From NCBI GenBank assembly GCA_902470475.1, contig CABRGT010000016.1, positions 1-31,879 on the forward strand: a stretch of 31,879 nucleotides of DNA, given 5' to 3'. The position numbers and the translations under genes were made by a program. Positions 31,754-31,879 of this stretch are shown piece after piece (the first letter of the stretch is position 1; every line of letters starts with the position of its first letter). Below the pieces are notes generated by a model. It did no database searches. It was not told the DNA's origin and was given only the letters and a program-made list of their open reading frames with translations. This DNA comes from an uncultured Porphyromonadaceae bacterium. Lineage in GTDB: Bacteria; Bacteroidota; Bacteroidia; Bacteroidales; Muribaculaceae.

Positions 31754-31879
31754 CCTGGGCGGGTCGGCCTGCGGTGCAGCTTCCGTGCCGTGAAAGCGGC
31801 GCCATCGAGGCCGATGCGGTGATGCCTGACAAAGTCTCAAAGGGGCTGATTCGCTGCCTGCCGGTCAGTAAAAACAGCA
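31754..31879. other. terminal 126 bp without a supported gene
   Basis: Frames on both strands remain open to the window edge (for example an ATG at 31822 on the plus strand reading MPDKVSKGLI), but they are too short to judge. I see no terminator or promoter of the usual type. Confidence 0.3.

Noticed and set aside
31822..31879. Possible new gene start at the right edge
   Set aside because: Only 58 bases are visible, without promoter or recognisable motif.

Overview
The window looks like a chromosomal stretch of a high-GC Bacteroidota (order Bacteroidales; a Muribaculaceae-like genome is my best guess, by inference only). The evidence is a set of recurrent Bacteroidota-type promoters (-33 TTTG and -7 TAnnTTTG) in front of many genes, several ATG starts very close to the -7 element, and typical families: a TamL-type lipoprotein Omp85, a DUF4369-like lipoprotein, a FadL-type OmpP1, and a YbeY whose HGVLHLCG motif lacks the third histidine. 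No rRNA, tRNA, CRISPR array, transposase or phage genes were found.

Layout. Positions 1-5265 (all minus) hold an envelope-polysaccharide block read leftwards: GT2 glycosyltransferase, GT4 glycosyltransferase, Kdo/WaaP-like kinase, then rfbA-rfbC-rfbB and the start of a LOG-family gene. rfbD is absent from the block. A 347-bp divergent promoter region follows. Positions 5613-12441 (plus) hold ybeY, mnmG, apt, uvrC, an AT-rich DUF4143-type ATPase and dtd. A consensus ParB-binding parS site lies between mnmG and apt. Positions 12443-20254 (minus) hold a fused ABC-ATPase/DUF4435-TOPRIM protein (a PARIS-like defence candidate), an NhaC antiporter, two tandem paralogous small membrane-anchored proteins, a YifB/ComM ATPase with an upstream lipoprotein, and gap with a strong terminator.

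Positions 20438-22313 (minus) form a tightly overlapping operon: glf, a FtsB/DivIC-like protein and a four-helix membrane protein. Positions 22425-25474 hold tamL followed by a HAD phosphatase. An acyltransferase (plus, 25583-26665) converges on a ClC channel gene, which is preceded by a FadL-like porin gene (both minus). The window ends with a 711-residue multidomain protein (plus, 29618-31753) that appears to combine RNA-polymerase alpha-CTD-like, sigma region 4-like, two HARE-HTH-like winged-helix and helicase-associated-like domains.

Together this is mostly core chromosome: envelope sugar supply (rfb, glf, glycosyltransferases), outer-membrane biogenesis (tamL, fadL-like), tRNA quality control and modification (mnmG, dtd), ribosome maturation (ybeY) and DNA repair (uvrC). 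A few accessory or poorly described loci are inserted. The most interesting items are the parS site, the single-chain ATPase-TOPRIM protein and the alpha-CTD/sigma-4/HARE protein.
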